Of a DNA stretch of 64,000 nt, positions 46,481 through 59,979 are shown piece after piece; position 1 is the first letter of the stretch; every line of letters starts with the position of its first letter. A model generated the notes under the pieces. That model was given only the letters and a program-made list of their open reading frames with translations, was not told the DNA's origin and did no database searches. The stretch lies in assembly GCA_036583965.1 (NCBI GenBank), contig JAZBQD010000027.1, forward strand, positions 30,902,776 through 30,966,775, given 5' to 3'. Source of the DNA: Prunella strophiata (Eukaryota; Chordata; Aves; Passeriformes; Prunellidae). The position numbers were made by a program, and so were the translations under genes.

Positions 46481-47713
46481 CTTTCCATCACAGTCTTTCA
46501 CCTGCTATTTCTTAACAGTGACAGAATTTAATATCACTAAAACATGAACATCTGGTTGGGTTTATCCATGTGACTGTGGCAGAGTTTTCCTTCTGGTTTT
46601 CCATCCCTGCAGCCTTTCCTCCTCTTGCAGACACAATGTGAAAATCCTTAAGGCTGAATCACCTGGAAAAAGAGGTTTGCTGGTAGCTGGGGGGTTTTTA
46701 TGATTTCTTGTCTGCTGATTTGTATCACCCACTGATGATTTCCTGAGGAATCTGTCTGCAAAGGCCTCACCACCAGCAGAGTGTGGGAGATTTGGCCTGT
46801 GTGATCTTCAATTTCCTGATATTTTCAAAATGCATTTACTCAGCTGTTTGAAAAGAGAGAAAATCATGCCAAGATATAAAGGTCACCTATATTTTTGATC
46901 ATGCACATTTTAAATATAGGAAGTAATACATCAGGGGGTGAGAAGTGGAGGATACAGCAAGATGCAAATCCCATTTTGTCTGATGCCATCTCACAGAACT
47001 TGTGCCATAACCCTTGAACTGGTTTTGGTACTGAATTTTCTCATTTTTTCCTCCATTTTACAGTGTTTCTATTTATGTAAATGACCTCACCTTGCTCATT
47101 GTGGTTAAATTGACCACTAACAAGAAAGAGTTGACCTCCCAAATACACCTTTTCCTATGAGCTGTTGTACAGTTTTATTTTTATTGCTATTTTTCCTACC
47201 AAGGGGTTTAAATTCAACATATTTATGACATAAATTAATGTTTTCCAAACTTGTCTGTTGGCCAAACACCATTTTTTCCCCAACACCAGCAGGGATGTTT
47301 TACCTGCTCTCTGTCCATTCTCAAAGCTCTGAATGAGACTGTGTTTTTCCTGCAGTATTGAACAGAGTTTAAATCGAAGGAGGTTGCTGAGAAATCAATC
47401 TCTGTGCTGGCTGATGCTTTTTGCCAGCTATCACTTATCAGGTGATGCTTCCAAATCTCCTCTAATGTCAGCAAATGACACTGTGTACCCTCCTTAACAA
47501 GTGATCTATACCTTCATCTCAACATGCTGGAATTTATTACTTTTAATTACTTTAACTGCTCACTCAAAAAGCTTCTTTCTTTCCAAGCTTTTTTTTTTTT
47601 TTTTTTTCCCCTACCAAAACAAAAAATGAAATAGGAGAACAAATGATGCATTTTAATTATGTCAATAACATGCAATTTTCTGGTCTTTTCTTCTTCCCTG
47701 AAGTTTAATTAAT
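46481..47713. other. unassigned sequence
   Basis: No transposon or exon is recognised. A T-run of about 20 lies near 47588. Confidence 0.45.
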
Positions 47714-47880
47714 TTGGAGCAAGTAATAAATTGTCATAGCTTTCAGCTCAGCTCCTCGATTCAAAATGAATTCGCTTCATTCGATGAAATTAGATTTGAG
47801 CTCTGTGCTCATCTCTGTGAGTTCCAGTTCCTGGCTAGGAATCAAAATGTGGACATTTTACAAGGAAAACTAGTTCAATA
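47714..47880. other. candidate conserved non-coding block
   Basis: CpGs are kept at 47757, 47773 and 47782 inside otherwise CpG-poor AT-rich DNA, with TAAT motifs and atgaattcgcttcattcgat in between. There is no repeat similarity. An enhancer-like conserved element is a guess from composition only. Confidence 0.2.
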
Positions 47881-47981
47881 TTTTGTGTTGGGGGTGATGC
47901 TGGGCCTGTTGTACTCATCCCATGATCCTCACCCCATCCTCCCAACCCTGTCACCACCACGAAATTGTCCCCAGTCCTGCT

Positions 47982-48110
47982 CTCAGCCATTCCTGCAGGG
48001 AATATTCATCCCTGCTTCTGGAGTTGTGCCTTCTCAGCCATTCCTGCAGGGAATATTCCCCATGGAACATTCCAGGGAATATTCCTCCCTGCTTCTGGTG
48101 CTGTTCCTGA
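47982..48110. repeat. two-copy 51-bp direct repeat
   Basis: ctcagccattcctgcaggga with aatattc begins at 47982 and again at 48033. ctgcttctgg follows in both, but in the second copy only after an extra ccatggaacattccaggg segment. An old local duplication; all three plus frames are open across it by chance. Confidence 0.8.
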
Positions 48111-51100
48111 GATCAAAGTGGCAGAATTCACCCTAAAGAAGCTTTTGTCCTCCAGAACAGCTGCATGGACTGAACTGGTGACCACTCCAGAAGGTCTGGG
48201 GTGGGGTGTTGAGGGAAATGGATTTGTAGAGAATTCCCAAAGCCTGGCAAAAGGCTCACACAGTGTGCATCTGTATGCAAACCTTGAGATAAGAAATGGT
48301 GGCTTAGAAATGCCATGGAATAGGACAGAGAAATGGAACTAGAAACAAATTTCAAAGGGTGGCCTTGCAAATAAGACTGGATACTTTGGAGAAATAGAAC
48401 TGTGAAAGATGCATTGTAGTAGGACCCACAAAGAATAATTTTAGATGGTTGGCTTTAAGGCATTTACAGCATGGTGTGGCTAAAGCTGACAGGCCAAGAA
48501 ACATTTATAATGTATTGCAATTAGGAAATCACTGGCTTCTGATTTTGGCTTCTGAATTAAAACATCTGTGTTGTCTCACCCTTCTCACGAGACTGAAAAT
48601 GGAATAGAAGTTTTCAAAACAACTCTCAATTGCCCCATCTCTGGGTCAGAAAAAGGCATAATCTGACAGGGGGTGACACCAGAAGGTCACCCAGAGGTGC
48701 CAACATCCACAGCAGGTTCATTGTCTCCTTGTAAATCCACCCTTGTGTGCAGCTTCCAGCAGAAAGGGACACTGGGATTTGTCTCCATGGAGGGATGGAA
48801 AAGAAACCATAAGAGAGAAACTTGTGAGAGGATATTTCCCAGAGCCTCCCACGCTTGGGTGGCTGTCTCAGGACAATGTCTCAAGGAGCTTTTTTGTTCC
48901 AAAAGCCACTTCTGCAAGGCATTGCCAGCCACAAGCTGAAAGAAGCTTCATTTTGTTAAGGTTTTGTGTTTGTTTTGGTTTTGGGGTTTTTGTTTTGTTT
49001 GGGTTTTTTTTAGCTATTGCAGAAAAAAATGGTCATTTCAAGGATAAATTTATAGGAAATACATGTTTGTCTTATTTGTAGAGAAAACTTCCCTTTTTCC
49101 ACCTCCCCTCTTCTATAATTCTCCAGTTTCAGAAATCTGTTCATTCCAGTGAAGATGTTTCATATCAAGTTTCTCAACTTTGGTGTTTAGCTTTGTCACA
49201 TAGGGGAAGAATTCATGTTTTTGAACTTGAAATATTTTTCAAGATTTACTGGCAGAGGCTTCCCCTGCCATTCACTATTCCCATCAAGAGAGGCTGATGA
49301 TGTCTTAGACAAATTAATAAGGAGTATTATTATTTTTAATTAAGCTTGAACTCCCAGAACTCTGGACTTTGGGAAAGTCATCAGCTCAATTTCTGATAAT
49401 CCAAGAGATCATTTTATATGCTGAGAACCAAGGAAGATGGGGCTACATCCAGAAAGAAGTGTCAGTAGGCTGGAGGTGTGAATCACTGACATTCCAAAAT
49501 TACATTCCAAAATTCACATCCTGTGAAAATTTCCAATATGTTTGTAAACTTTCTCAGAAGAAAGAATTAATGTTGACTCATGTTGTGTGCTGGGGGGAAA
49601 GAGTAATAGCTGCTTATCCAAAATGAGCTTTGCCATGCTGGGAATTATTACTTTTATCTTTTCAATAGTCATGATGTTTTTTGAGTGATCACACCTTTGC
49701 TGAAAACTTTATCAGGTGGATTTGAGTCCTGGTATGGAATATCAGGGATTTAAGTGTGGAGAAATAGTAAATATTGTATTAATACTGAAAACTGAGCTAT
49801 AATGCCATAAAACCTGTGTTCAGATGCCACTCACAGCTTTTGATGCCTTAATTCTGATCTTGTTTTTTAGAACCTGACCTCACCAAGGTCTGACCATTCT
49901 GCTCTGGTGCAAAAAGAGTTTTGGGCAGACACGTGAGTCTAATCAGGCAGGCACAGCTAGATCTGCCCTTGGCAATCCCAGCCTCTGATTGTGGTCTGCT
50001 TTAAAAAAAATAATTCCAATAAAAGAGATAAGGGACAAATCTGTTCAACTGTGTTGCCTTGGTAGGTTGGAGACCCTCAAAGTCTGGGGTATAAACATGT
50101 ACCATACTAACAAGCTGAGATGTAAGAAATAATGAATCCTAATTACAATGACTGCAAGGCTACTGAATTGAAAATCAGAATATTTTATTCCACTGAGCAG
50201 CACCTTCCACTCTGCACCATGCTCAAGACACAGAAATGGCTGCAGTTTGCAAGGGAATTAAGTGTAATTGGCATTATTATCACTCTATCAGCATTAATTT
50301 GTTAGAATAAATGTTAGCATGTTGTTATATGCACCATCCAATGCCACAGATAGAGAAAGGAGAAGGAAGTGAAAAGCTTGGAAGAGGATTGAATTTTAAG
50401 GTGACTTTCACCTTGCACTGCTGAAACCACTGAGCCATTTTGGGACAAGAAATGTGTTTCCTGGGTCAGGCTCACAAAATATTGCACTTTCTGAGGCCAA
50501 ATAACTCTTTTCATCAGGGCTCTGGTGCCTGAATTTTGCCATGCAGCTGACAATGAGACAATTTGTGCAGTCCAACAAATAACACTGCAGCCTGGCCAGG
50601 TTCTGACACTGGAATAAAAACTATTTACTGAATATTTGTGCTTCTATGCTAAGGAAAACCCACTCTATTCTGGGCATCTCACAGAGGTGTTTTGGTCATG
50701 TTTTTGTTCTCTCACAGTGAAATTGCAGGCAAACCCCATTTTCTTGCAAATGGAGTTACATGGCAGGTTTCGTTTTCTCCTCTCTTGTTTCTGTCATTCC
50801 TCATTTGCACCAGAACTCTTATTTCCATTTCTCCTCATCCAGCAGGACAGTGTTATTTATTATTTTGTTTCCTGCCAATTATTGATTCCCCTCTGCAGAA
50901 CAGATTACAGTTGCTGGTTGAGGGATTTTTTCCTCAGGGAACTGAGAAAATCTTTATAAAAAGCAAGTGTTTAGTAGGCTGATATTTCTGGTCCTTTCAG
51001 TGCTGAGGTTCAAGCAAGGCCTGGCTGGAAATTCCAGACTTTATTTCCAGGGAAAGTACTGACAAATGAGTCAGGAGTGCATTTCATCAATTCCTTGCAG

Positions 51101-54100
51101 CTGAGGTAATGTATATCTTTGTGCAGCTCTCTGAAAGAAATTCAGAGTGTTTTATCCTCAGTCACAGAAGTTTTGGAGAGATTAGCACCTTTTAATTTTT
51201 TATTTTTTTTTTTAATAAAGATGTTCTTGCATTTTTGGGGGGGGCAGGAAAGCACAAATAGCTCAATTTTTTTTGTTTGTTTTATTCTCAGGTTATGTCA
51301 CAAAGGATAAAAGGGTGAACTGTTAAAAGGTTTTGGGAAGTGTAAGTGGGGCAGCCAGCTGGGTGTGGAGGTGGTGTTTTGGGTGCAGTTCTTGTGAAAA
51401 GGGGCTGGAATTCCTGAGGTTAATGCAGGACTCAGTGTGCACAGACAGGAAGAAAGCTGCTGCTCTTGAAGATTTCCATCAAATATCCACTTTTGTTGGA
51501 GCTATCAGCTCCCTGGTGTAATTCAAGGCTGGGTCATGACTCTGCTTAGGGTTAAGATTTGAGGAAAGAGGATGTGAAGGAGGCATTTTCTATTGGATTC
51601 CCCTTATCTGCCCCCAAGAGATAAGAGGTTATCATGGGGAGCCACTGCCTTCAGTTGCATTTTGCTGTAGGTGATGCCTCCATAGCTGTAATTACAGCTT
51701 TGATTTCACACCCTGATCATGGCTGCATGCTCTGGAATCAGGAAAGGATTCCTAAGCCTTGCCACATCTTCCAGTGCATAATCTCAGGCTGAAATAAAGG
51801 GCATTGCTGGGTGGTGGTGCAGGGTGTCCATTGCTGGGTGTCTGTGGGCTCAGCACTCTGGAAATTTCCTTACCTCTGCTGATACCTCTGTTGTCTCTTC
51901 CATCTGTCCTCTAGATTTACCATTTACCCCTCAGCACTCAGTGTTGATTTACTGCTGGTCCAAATGACTTTGGAGTGCAATTTAAACAACTGAAAAGAAA
52001 AAGACATTGCTTAGGAAAGCAAAAATAATTCTATTTTTTAATTGCCTAAAAGTGAATTAATATATCTTGATATGATATATCAAGATCAGATATATCTGGT
52101 CAGATCAGAGCAGCCAAATGCAGAAGGATCAATTTACACCCTTGGATGCAGCACAACCATGAGAATTCTGAAGGGATTGGATGACTCAAAGCCTCTTTTT
52201 AGTGTATTGATAGGGCTTTGGGCTCTACATTTTTATGGCAAGGGTTTTAGAACATAAAGATTAAGGATCCCACAGTATATATTGGATTCTGAAAAAATTC
52301 AGTGTTGGGCTAAGTCCAAGCATGGATTTAGGGAAAAGTTCTTGTCCAGGTAGGCAGATCTGGGCTGTGACACCAAATAGGAAATGCAAATGTTCTGTAG
52401 CCCAGTTTGTTCCTCTGTGCTTACAAATTCCTGAGGGTAGGAAGAGGATTAGTGGAGAGGTAATGATGCTTTAAAATTTGATCAGCATTAAGAGTAGATT
52501 AAAGAAAATTAAAGATTAAAGGTTTATTGCAGCCTTCTGCAAGGGCTTTGGTGATAAGGAATGACTTGGTGGATATTAGAGATCAAAATATGGGGTTTTT
52601 TCTACTACAGCCAAGTGGCTAAAATTCCCAGTGGAGGGTTATGGGACTGGGCTGGTATCAGTTTGGGAGAAAACTTTATCCTACATTTTATTTTATTGAT
52701 CATTTAAGGTTAGAATTGATGTTTTGGAATCAAAATTATGGAGCCAGTTGTGGCAAAGCCCTCAGAGGCAGAAAAGACTCTTGCTCAGTATCATCAGAGC
52801 TTCACAGCCCTACCACAACATGGCAGCTCAAGACATGATTATCCATATTCAGAAACACTTTTTTTATTAGATGCTGCTGGATCCTGAAAGTGAGGAAATA
52901 GGCTGTGACCTTCCTTTTATCCCTAACTACACTCCATGCTTGGTGCTAATTGGTATTTGGGAAAGAGGCACTGGGGGTGAATTAGGATCATCTCACTATA
53001 CATTTCTACATCTCCTGGGTTTTAAAGAAACATCAGAGATTCAAAGAGAATTTATTTAAAGATGTAGAGTTGTCATTTAACTCTAATGGCACATGATGAA
53101 ACTGCTGGAAATGAACTTTTGGCTTCAGTTACAATGTGAATAAACTTATTCCATAATTTCTTGGGCAGTGGATTACAGAATGTTAAATGTGAGGCATCAG
53201 TCAATAAAAGCAAGTCTTTTCCCACACTGGTGATCCACATTAAAATGCTGTTACAAAGGCCTTGGCACTAATCACAATTCCCAATTGCATCGCAAACAAG
53301 GGAAAATATCTGTAGGAAGGTCAAACACAAGTGACCTCATGTTGCAGTATCACCATAACAGCATCCCAGGCTAAACCTCTTCCTAAATCTCAATTCCAGG
53401 TGCTCTGATTCAGGGCTCTGATCCTGCTGTAATGAAAGTGAAACTGTTCTCTCTTGACAGAGCCCTGAGGGACTTGGAGAATCCAGCAGGAGAGTGATTG
53501 TGTGGTCTATAGGATGCCAGCCCTGTTCCTGAGCACACTGCTAACAGCAACCTTCATTGTATTCCACAAACAGACCACAAACAAGACGTGCTGTTATTGT
53601 CCCTCTTCTTTATTCCTGTGGCCCTGTAGAACAGCCACTTTCAGATTTCCAAGCCCAGAACCTTAATTAAAATCATCACATTGGCTGTAACACAGAAAGG
53701 CACCATAAGGCTTTCCACCACTCCAAACCAGCAGCTCCAATCAGCCTCTTCCTGTCTCTGGCAATGATACAAAATTGAATTGAACAAAATTGAACAATTT
53801 CACTTCTTTAAGCTTATTTCCCAAAGGCTTCAGTGCAACGTTCCCAGCATAAGCTCTCCATCTAAGTCAGGGGGTGGGAAGTAGGAAATCAAGTAAAAAA
53901 CTCAGTTCTTGGAGCTTTAATTTCCCAAACCCAGCTGTAACCTAATCTATGCTGTAACTGGAGAACAAGTGGAGAATATAAAGCCTCTGCAGAAACCAAC
54001 CCTCCTTCTGCCTCTGCAGCAACCTGGGCTCCTGAGGTTTCACTTTTCCTGTTGAGCTGCTAGAAACCTTTCCCCATCACTAAAGGCTAACAAAAAGGAT

Positions 54101-54249
54101 CACATTTTGGGGGGCTCTGCTTACCTCCTCATTTTGCAGGCCTTGGAAGATGCAGCCATTGGTTCTTGGGTGTGTTTTGTTCACAGGCAACCTGCTTAAA
54201 ACTAATCCCAGCAGTGTCCCCAGTGGAAGAAAACCTTCCTTGAGCCCTG
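48111..54249. other. about 6 kb of unassigned DNA
   Basis: No gene or CR1 is recognised. Features noted: a T/G-rich tract at 48962-49010, a GC-richer unassigned patch at 48660-48950, and the AT palindromes at 52064-52098. Splice-like signals occur but no frame has domain support. Confidence 0.45.
52064..52098. repeat. two adjacent AT-rich palindromes
   Basis: atcttgatat-gat-atatcaagat (52064-52086) has perfect 10-bp arms, and cagatatatctg (52087-52098) is a perfect 12-bp palindrome starting at the next base. Confidence 0.9.
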
Positions 54250-54440
54250 GTGTGAGACATCCAAACTAAAGATGTGTGGTCAAAGAGCCCACAGAGGCTC
54301 TGGGCTCTCCTCCCTGGGATGTTCCAGAGCCAAAGGACACACTGCTGTGCCCTGGGCTCTGGGATGGCTCTGCTGGAGCAGGGAGGTGCCACCACAGGAG
54401 CCACTGTGGCCATGCCAGCCTGACCCAGTCTGGGATCCTG
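54250..54440 (+). mobile_element. CR1 LINE fragment
   Basis: agcccacagaggctctgggc, tctcctccctgggatgttcc and agagccaaaggacacactgc, then gggatggctctgctggagca. It is the sense counterpart of the nested CR1 at 46051-46228. The end near 54440 is eroded. Confidence 0.72.
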
Positions 54441-56865
54441 TCATACTGACCCAGGGAGGTCTCTGCTCTAACCCATAGGGTATATGGCAGTTTTTTTATC
54501 TTCCTACTTTTAGGAAAAAAAAACAGCTGAGTTGAAGAAATTGGGGGAAAAAGGGGGCTGGCCCTGTGTAGGAAGAAGGAGTGAGATGAAAGACTAAGAA
54601 TCAAAATTAATTTCCTCTAGAATAAGATGATTATTCTTAGAGCTGGCAAATAGAGGCAACACTGCTACAACAATTTGCAATGAATTTCTGTTCTAAACAG
54701 GGCATGTTTTGGGTTTTGTTTTGTTTTTTTTTTTCTTTTGGTTGTTGTTGCAGGGAGCATTTGTGTGAGGAAGGAATGAATATCTGCAATGTCTTTGCAT
54801 TCTGCATGGGATGAGGATCACTATCTGCTCTGAGATTTCACAAATAAAATGGTTTTACCCACTTCTCTCTCTCTCTCTCTACACAGACACATCCTCTGTG
54901 CCTGCAGAGAAGGTTTATTTCTCTGCCTGATCCCATGAACTGATGATCCTGAAGCACTTGCAGGATGCAGATAATGGGAGCAGGGATATAAGGAAGTCAC
55001 AAAGTCCTGCCTCCAGATGTTTGAGTGCTTTCCTCATAAAGGTGGTTATTCCTTTGAAACACTGCTTTCTTTTCTGCCTCTGCTTCTTTAATTTATCTTC
55101 CCTGCAGTGCTGCAGCCTGAGGAATAACAGATAATCTTGAAACTCTCCAACACCCACCTTTAAATCTCCATTCAGCTCTGCGCTCGTAAAACCATGCACA
55201 ACATTATTGTGGAATAATTGATCTTGGAATAAAGGATGGCTAGAGTAAATGGATTGGAAAGGTGGTTTAATGGGAAGCTTTTCCAAAATTATGTTTTAAT
55301 TATTTGCAAATACACACTCTTGCACAGTCTTTTGCCACACAGGTGTGCACTAAATCTACCACCTTGTACCATTTTGTCAAGTGAGCTGGAGGTGTTTGTG
55401 TTTTGCACTAAATTAAAGATTCAGCAAAGCTACTGTGCATCACAATGAGCACTACCTATAGATTTTGTACAGAAACTCCAACTTGTTCAGTGTTTTCCAT
55501 GAGTCCAGACTCCAAACCCTCCCCAAATCAGCACATTTGAATTTATATGCTCACTCTGTTACTTCTTTTAGCCATTTGACCTCTCATTGTCTCAAAATAC
55601 AACCTGCAAGTCATTAACATGTCCAAGGGCACTGCAGGAGCACTTGGCTGAAGTTACACATTTCTTTAAGTACATTTTGGCTTCAGGTTTGCATTCTGTG
55701 TTGAAATCTTGCAAGCTACATATTAAGAGGCTTTTGTTTTACATGTGTTGCTCTTTTCAGCAGCAATGAAAAGAACAATGGAAATTCTCCTATTCCTTTG
55801 GTGAACATTTGGCTTCTCACAGGTTCTCTGATGTGCTCATGAATATTTTGGGGACAGGAGATCCTCAGGTGTGTGACAGAGCTGGGGAGCAGCCTGACCA
55901 CACACACCTGGGGTCATTTTTGGGTTCTCAAAGACTCACAGCTTTTACTGCCAGTCTGGAAACCCTATAGATTTCTAGGGAAAAGAGACTAAAATTCCTG
56001 AACTGTGTTCTGCTGCCCCTTTCAATTCATTGCACCTAAAACTCTTTAAGGTCATTGTCCAAATTTATAACCAAGTATCCTTTCATTACTCATTATTTTG
56101 ACCTTCTGGCTTAGAAAGAGCTGAGAGACCCCTGTTCACTCCATTCTGCCAGTGCTACCCTGGAAATACATTTATATTGCAGACTATCAAAGCAATGCAC
56201 CCAATCTTTTTATATTGTTTATTGTAGCCTAGTGAAAAATATTTGTCTATCCATGGTCTGAAGTAAAAGAAGAAAATAAAAATGTTTTACAGAGGGGAAA
56301 CAAAAAGGAATATAACACATTCAAATGAGAAGCAGCTAAGGTGTATTTTATCTTTTCCCAAGTAATAACAAACAAGTTTAGTGTAATTTTTTAAAATGTG
56401 CCCTTTATCATCTCTTTTTATGTGATTCCAAGTGGAATTGAAAGCCCCAGGGAATAGCTGCCCCTGTACTTTTAAAATGTATTATAGCACTTCTGCAATA
56501 TCATTAAGAGATAAAGGAACATGCATTTAATTTCACATTTTTCAAATTATTTAGTGCAACTTAAATCAGACTTTAAATTGCAGACCCTTGTGACCATGCA
56601 GAAGGTATTGTCTGCAAAAGTGAGATAAAGGAATCAGATACCAGGATCCCTTCAATGATTGCCCCTATGTTCAAATTGATTGAAATTTGGGGGTGAAAAT
56701 TATCAGTGTTTGACAATCCTCAAGGTAAAAGAGTGTTCTTATGTTCAGACTTGTTTTTTGTTTTTTTTTTTTTTTTTGATTTGTGCCCTTTACCTCATAC
56801 TCTGTCACTGGATACCTCTGGCAGCATCTTCTCCCTGCCCCTCCCCATCAGATATTGATAATCAT
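54441..56865. other. AT-rich DNA with simple repeats
   Basis: T-rich run near 54720-54735, (CT)9 at 54863-54880, poly-T near 56758-56777. No exon recognised. Confidence 0.5.
54863..54880. repeat. (CT)9 microsatellite
   Basis: Nine ct dinucleotides before acacagacacatc. Confidence 0.9.
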
Positions 56866-56960
56866 TGATAAGATCCCATGGAGCCTCCTCTTCTCCAAAC
56901 TCAGCATTCCCACATCCCTCAGCCTTTCCTCATATGGGAATTCCTCCAGTAAATAGAACA
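56866..56960 (-). mobile_element. CR1 LINE internal fragment, antisense
   Basis: gatcccatggagcctcctct, tctccaaactcagcattccc, acatccctcagcctttcctc and atatgggaattcctccag match the complement of the CR1 ORF2 C-terminal coding region. No 3' terminus is attached. Confidence 0.78.
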
Positions 56961-59339
56961 CTTTTCACATACTAAATATAAATATTTTGTTACTGGTTTG
57001 GGTCAGTTTTTGTTGTGCTTTTTGGTTTTTTTTTTTATTATTATTTTATTTTTTAATTTTCCTTTGCTTGAACAATAATCTAAGTTTAGTTTCCCTCTAA
57101 AGGCTACTCATTTCATAAGACTAAATCAAGGTATTTCCTGATCCACTGTAGCAGCCAGTGTTAGTTACAGCTCAAAAGCCACAACCACTGAAGCACCATA
57201 ATTGATGAAGTAGAAGAAATTTTAAATTACTTATGTTTAGTCAGCATCCTCTGTGAAATTCCTTATATGCATATTTAGAAAATGTATATAAATCCCCCAA
57301 AGCCTCAATGTGAAACTGAGTTAAAATGTGTGCTTCACTTCTTAATCACATGTTTGGCTGGAGATTGCTAAAATGAGCTTAAAATGCCACCTGAATTATT
57401 TGGAAAAGTAAATTTCTGCACCCATTGAAAGTGATCTGAAAGAGAGTTTCCTTTCAGGCTGCTCCCTGAGCAGAGTGAAGTGTATTTAGTGAAAATATTA
57501 TTTTAGAAAATAACCCAAAGTGCTGAGGGAAATGTGAGCATGAAAAGCAGAGGAGAGCAGCACAAGGCACAGCCAGGGGCACGGCCTTCAAGGGGGAAAT
57601 TAAAATAAATTAAATTAGGCAAGTCTGGCTGCCTTTTCCTAAAAATTACTGAAGAGACAGATCAAGGCACTGATGCAGAGGCAGAGCTATGGGAGACAGA
57701 GGGAGGGGATGAACAGGGGATTGTACTTGAAAATGGAGTTTAAATAGTGTGGCTACAGCTTATCCAGGGGCAGAAAGGCTCATGAAGACCTCAAAAAACA
57801 GCCCTGAAAGAACTCTTGGATCTCATCTTATCAAATAATGGGGTTTGGACCCATCTCTCTGAAACCTCACTGATTAGGGACTCAGCATTTGTCTGCAGGG
57901 TTTACTGAACACCTTTCATAATGACTTGAAATGACTCAAAAGATTGAAAAAATTTCTCATTTTCAATGCTTTTATTTGCTTTGTAAGAATTGCAGTGAAA
58001 AAGCACTGCTGATGTAAATGTAAAAATGTAAATGTAATCTAAATTATTACAATAAATAATTTAAAGGTTTTGCTTGTTCTTATAATTTCATCTCTACAAT
58101 AATTTTAAGAATATATATCTGAATTATAAGTTTATGTAGAAGTGAGTATTTCTCTCTCAATATCTATTAAGAAAGACCAAGTTTTCAGGTGAGCACCTCA
58201 CAATTTAAAAGTTAAATTATATTTAAAATCAATAAATTTAGTATTAAACTTGAGGTCTGAAATAACTGAAAATTCTGCTATGAATAAATAAATAAATAAG
58301 GATTTTCTGTGTGTTTTGGGGATTATTTGTGGTTTTTGTTCCCTGTGGAACAGCCAAACAGGGGAGTGTCCCTATGGAATACATTGTTTACCAGTTAAAA
58401 CCAAACTCTGCTATGGCAGCCTTAAACTCCCTGGACTTCTCCCGTTGCCCCTTGGAAACAAATTAGAAATTTCACTTCAAATTTTCATGGGCAAAACTCT
58501 TTGCTGGAGAATGACTGAAACCAGTGCCTATAAGAAGGGAGAAGGAATGTAAAAGAAATTGAATGTAAAGCTGAGCATGACAGAGTGGAAGAAGGTGGTT
58601 CTGAAATTCTCATGAATTTGCAAAGTTATTTGGCTCATAGGAAACATTACAGATGTGAGGTTCTGAGATATTTAATGGCCTTAACTTATAATAGTTAATA
58701 TGGGGAAATCTGCACTGCTGCAGCCTCAGATACAATGGGAGAGACCTTTTTATCTAGAAAGTTGCCATTTGAAATGAGATATGCATCTCATGTCCTGACT
58801 CAGAGAGAAAAAAAAAAAAAAAAAAAGAAGGAAAATGTGAATAAATACATCTCACACCTTTCACGGGCACTAAAAGCTTATTCAAAAAATAATTTTGAAA
58901 AATTCATTTGGAGAAAAGATTAAAGATCAATTCAAGCACTTGCACAGAAAGAAGACACTTCACACTGGAACAATATTGCCTCACACAGGCAGACAATCAG
59001 TGAGGAAATGAAATACATTGGGATCAACAGAGCTCCAACAAGCTGACAGAACCACAAAATGATGTTGTTAAAATGACAGCTAAAGTGGGAACTGGTATTT
59101 CACCCGTTACAATCACTCTCATCTTCCACTCTTATTAGAACCTTCATTAAAAGCATGAAACATTAGCATTTTAATGCCTATTTGAAAGACAACTTTTCAT
59201 TTGCTTTCCTTTGGAGTTTCTTTTTTAATTATGAGATAATGACTGAGTGGTCTAAATATTTTGTTAAGCATATCTTCTGCTGAGGACTTAATTTTTCTCT
59301 GCTTTCATTCCCTTCTTTGTACATCTCACACATGTCCAG
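56961..59339. other. AT-rich DNA, nothing recognised
   Basis: (AATA)n at 58283-58298, poly-A at 58808-58826, atgtaaatgt words near 58015-58040. No gene or transposon is supported. Confidence 0.5.
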
Positions 59340-59782
59340 GGAAGGGAATGGGGCTGGGGAAGGGTCTGGAGCCCCAGGAGGGGCTGAGGGAGCTGGGAAG
59401 GGGCTCAGCCTGGAGCAAAGGAGGCTCAGGGGGACCTTGTGGCTCTGCACAGCTCCTGACAGGAGGGGACAGCCAGGGGGGTCGGGCTCTGCTGCCAGGA
59501 ACAGGGACAGGAGGAGAGGGAACGGCCTCAGGCTGGGCCAGGGCAGGCTCAGGGTGGACACCAGGAGGAATTTCCCCATGGAAAGGGTGCTCAGGCCCTT
59601 GGCAGGGGCTGCCCAGGGAGGTTTGGAGTGCCCATGCCTGGAGGTGTACCCAGGAAGGGCTGGAGGTGGCACTCAGTGCTCTGGGCTGGGGACACGGTGG
59701 GGATCAGGCACAGCTGGGACTCAGTGATCCTGGACATTTCTCCCAACCTCAGTGGTTCCATGATTCCATGAGTTCTTGGGTC
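59340..59782 (+). mobile_element. CR1 LINE 3' region, GC-rich subtype
   Basis: ggggctggggaagggtctgg, gaccttgtggctctgcacag, ctcctgacaggaggggacag, gggaacggcctcaggctggg, ggcactcagtgctctgggct, gggactcagtgatcctggac, then ccaacctcagtggttccatg. Better preserved, with a more complete 3' end than its sister at 31636-31972. Frames of up to 189 codons on either strand are CR1 shadows. Confidence 0.92.
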
Positions 59783-59894
59783 ACATTGCCTCGTTCCTCA
59801 GGAGTACCCTTAGGACTTTATCCTGAGTAGTTTTATACTCTACTACCAATGGCACACAGGGGTTTTGTATATCTGTATGTTTGAGACCATCCAT

Positions 59895-59979
59895 ATATTA
59901 AGTATAGCATAACATAATATAATATATAACATAACATAACATAACATAACATAACATAACATAACACATATTAAGTATA
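59895..59979. repeat. (CATAA)n microsatellite between 12-bp direct repeats
   Basis: cataa pentamers at about 59906-59967 lie between two exact copies of atattaagtata (59895-59906 and 59968-59979). Confidence 0.9.

Noticed and set aside
48660..48950. GC-richer patch open in several frames, considered as an exon or LTR
   Set aside because: Frames overlap on both strands, no splice sites or family features fit.
59261..59830. 189- and 147-codon frames on opposite strands
   Set aside because: Both lie on a CR1 3' region whose coding frame is shifted; they are shadows of the transposon.
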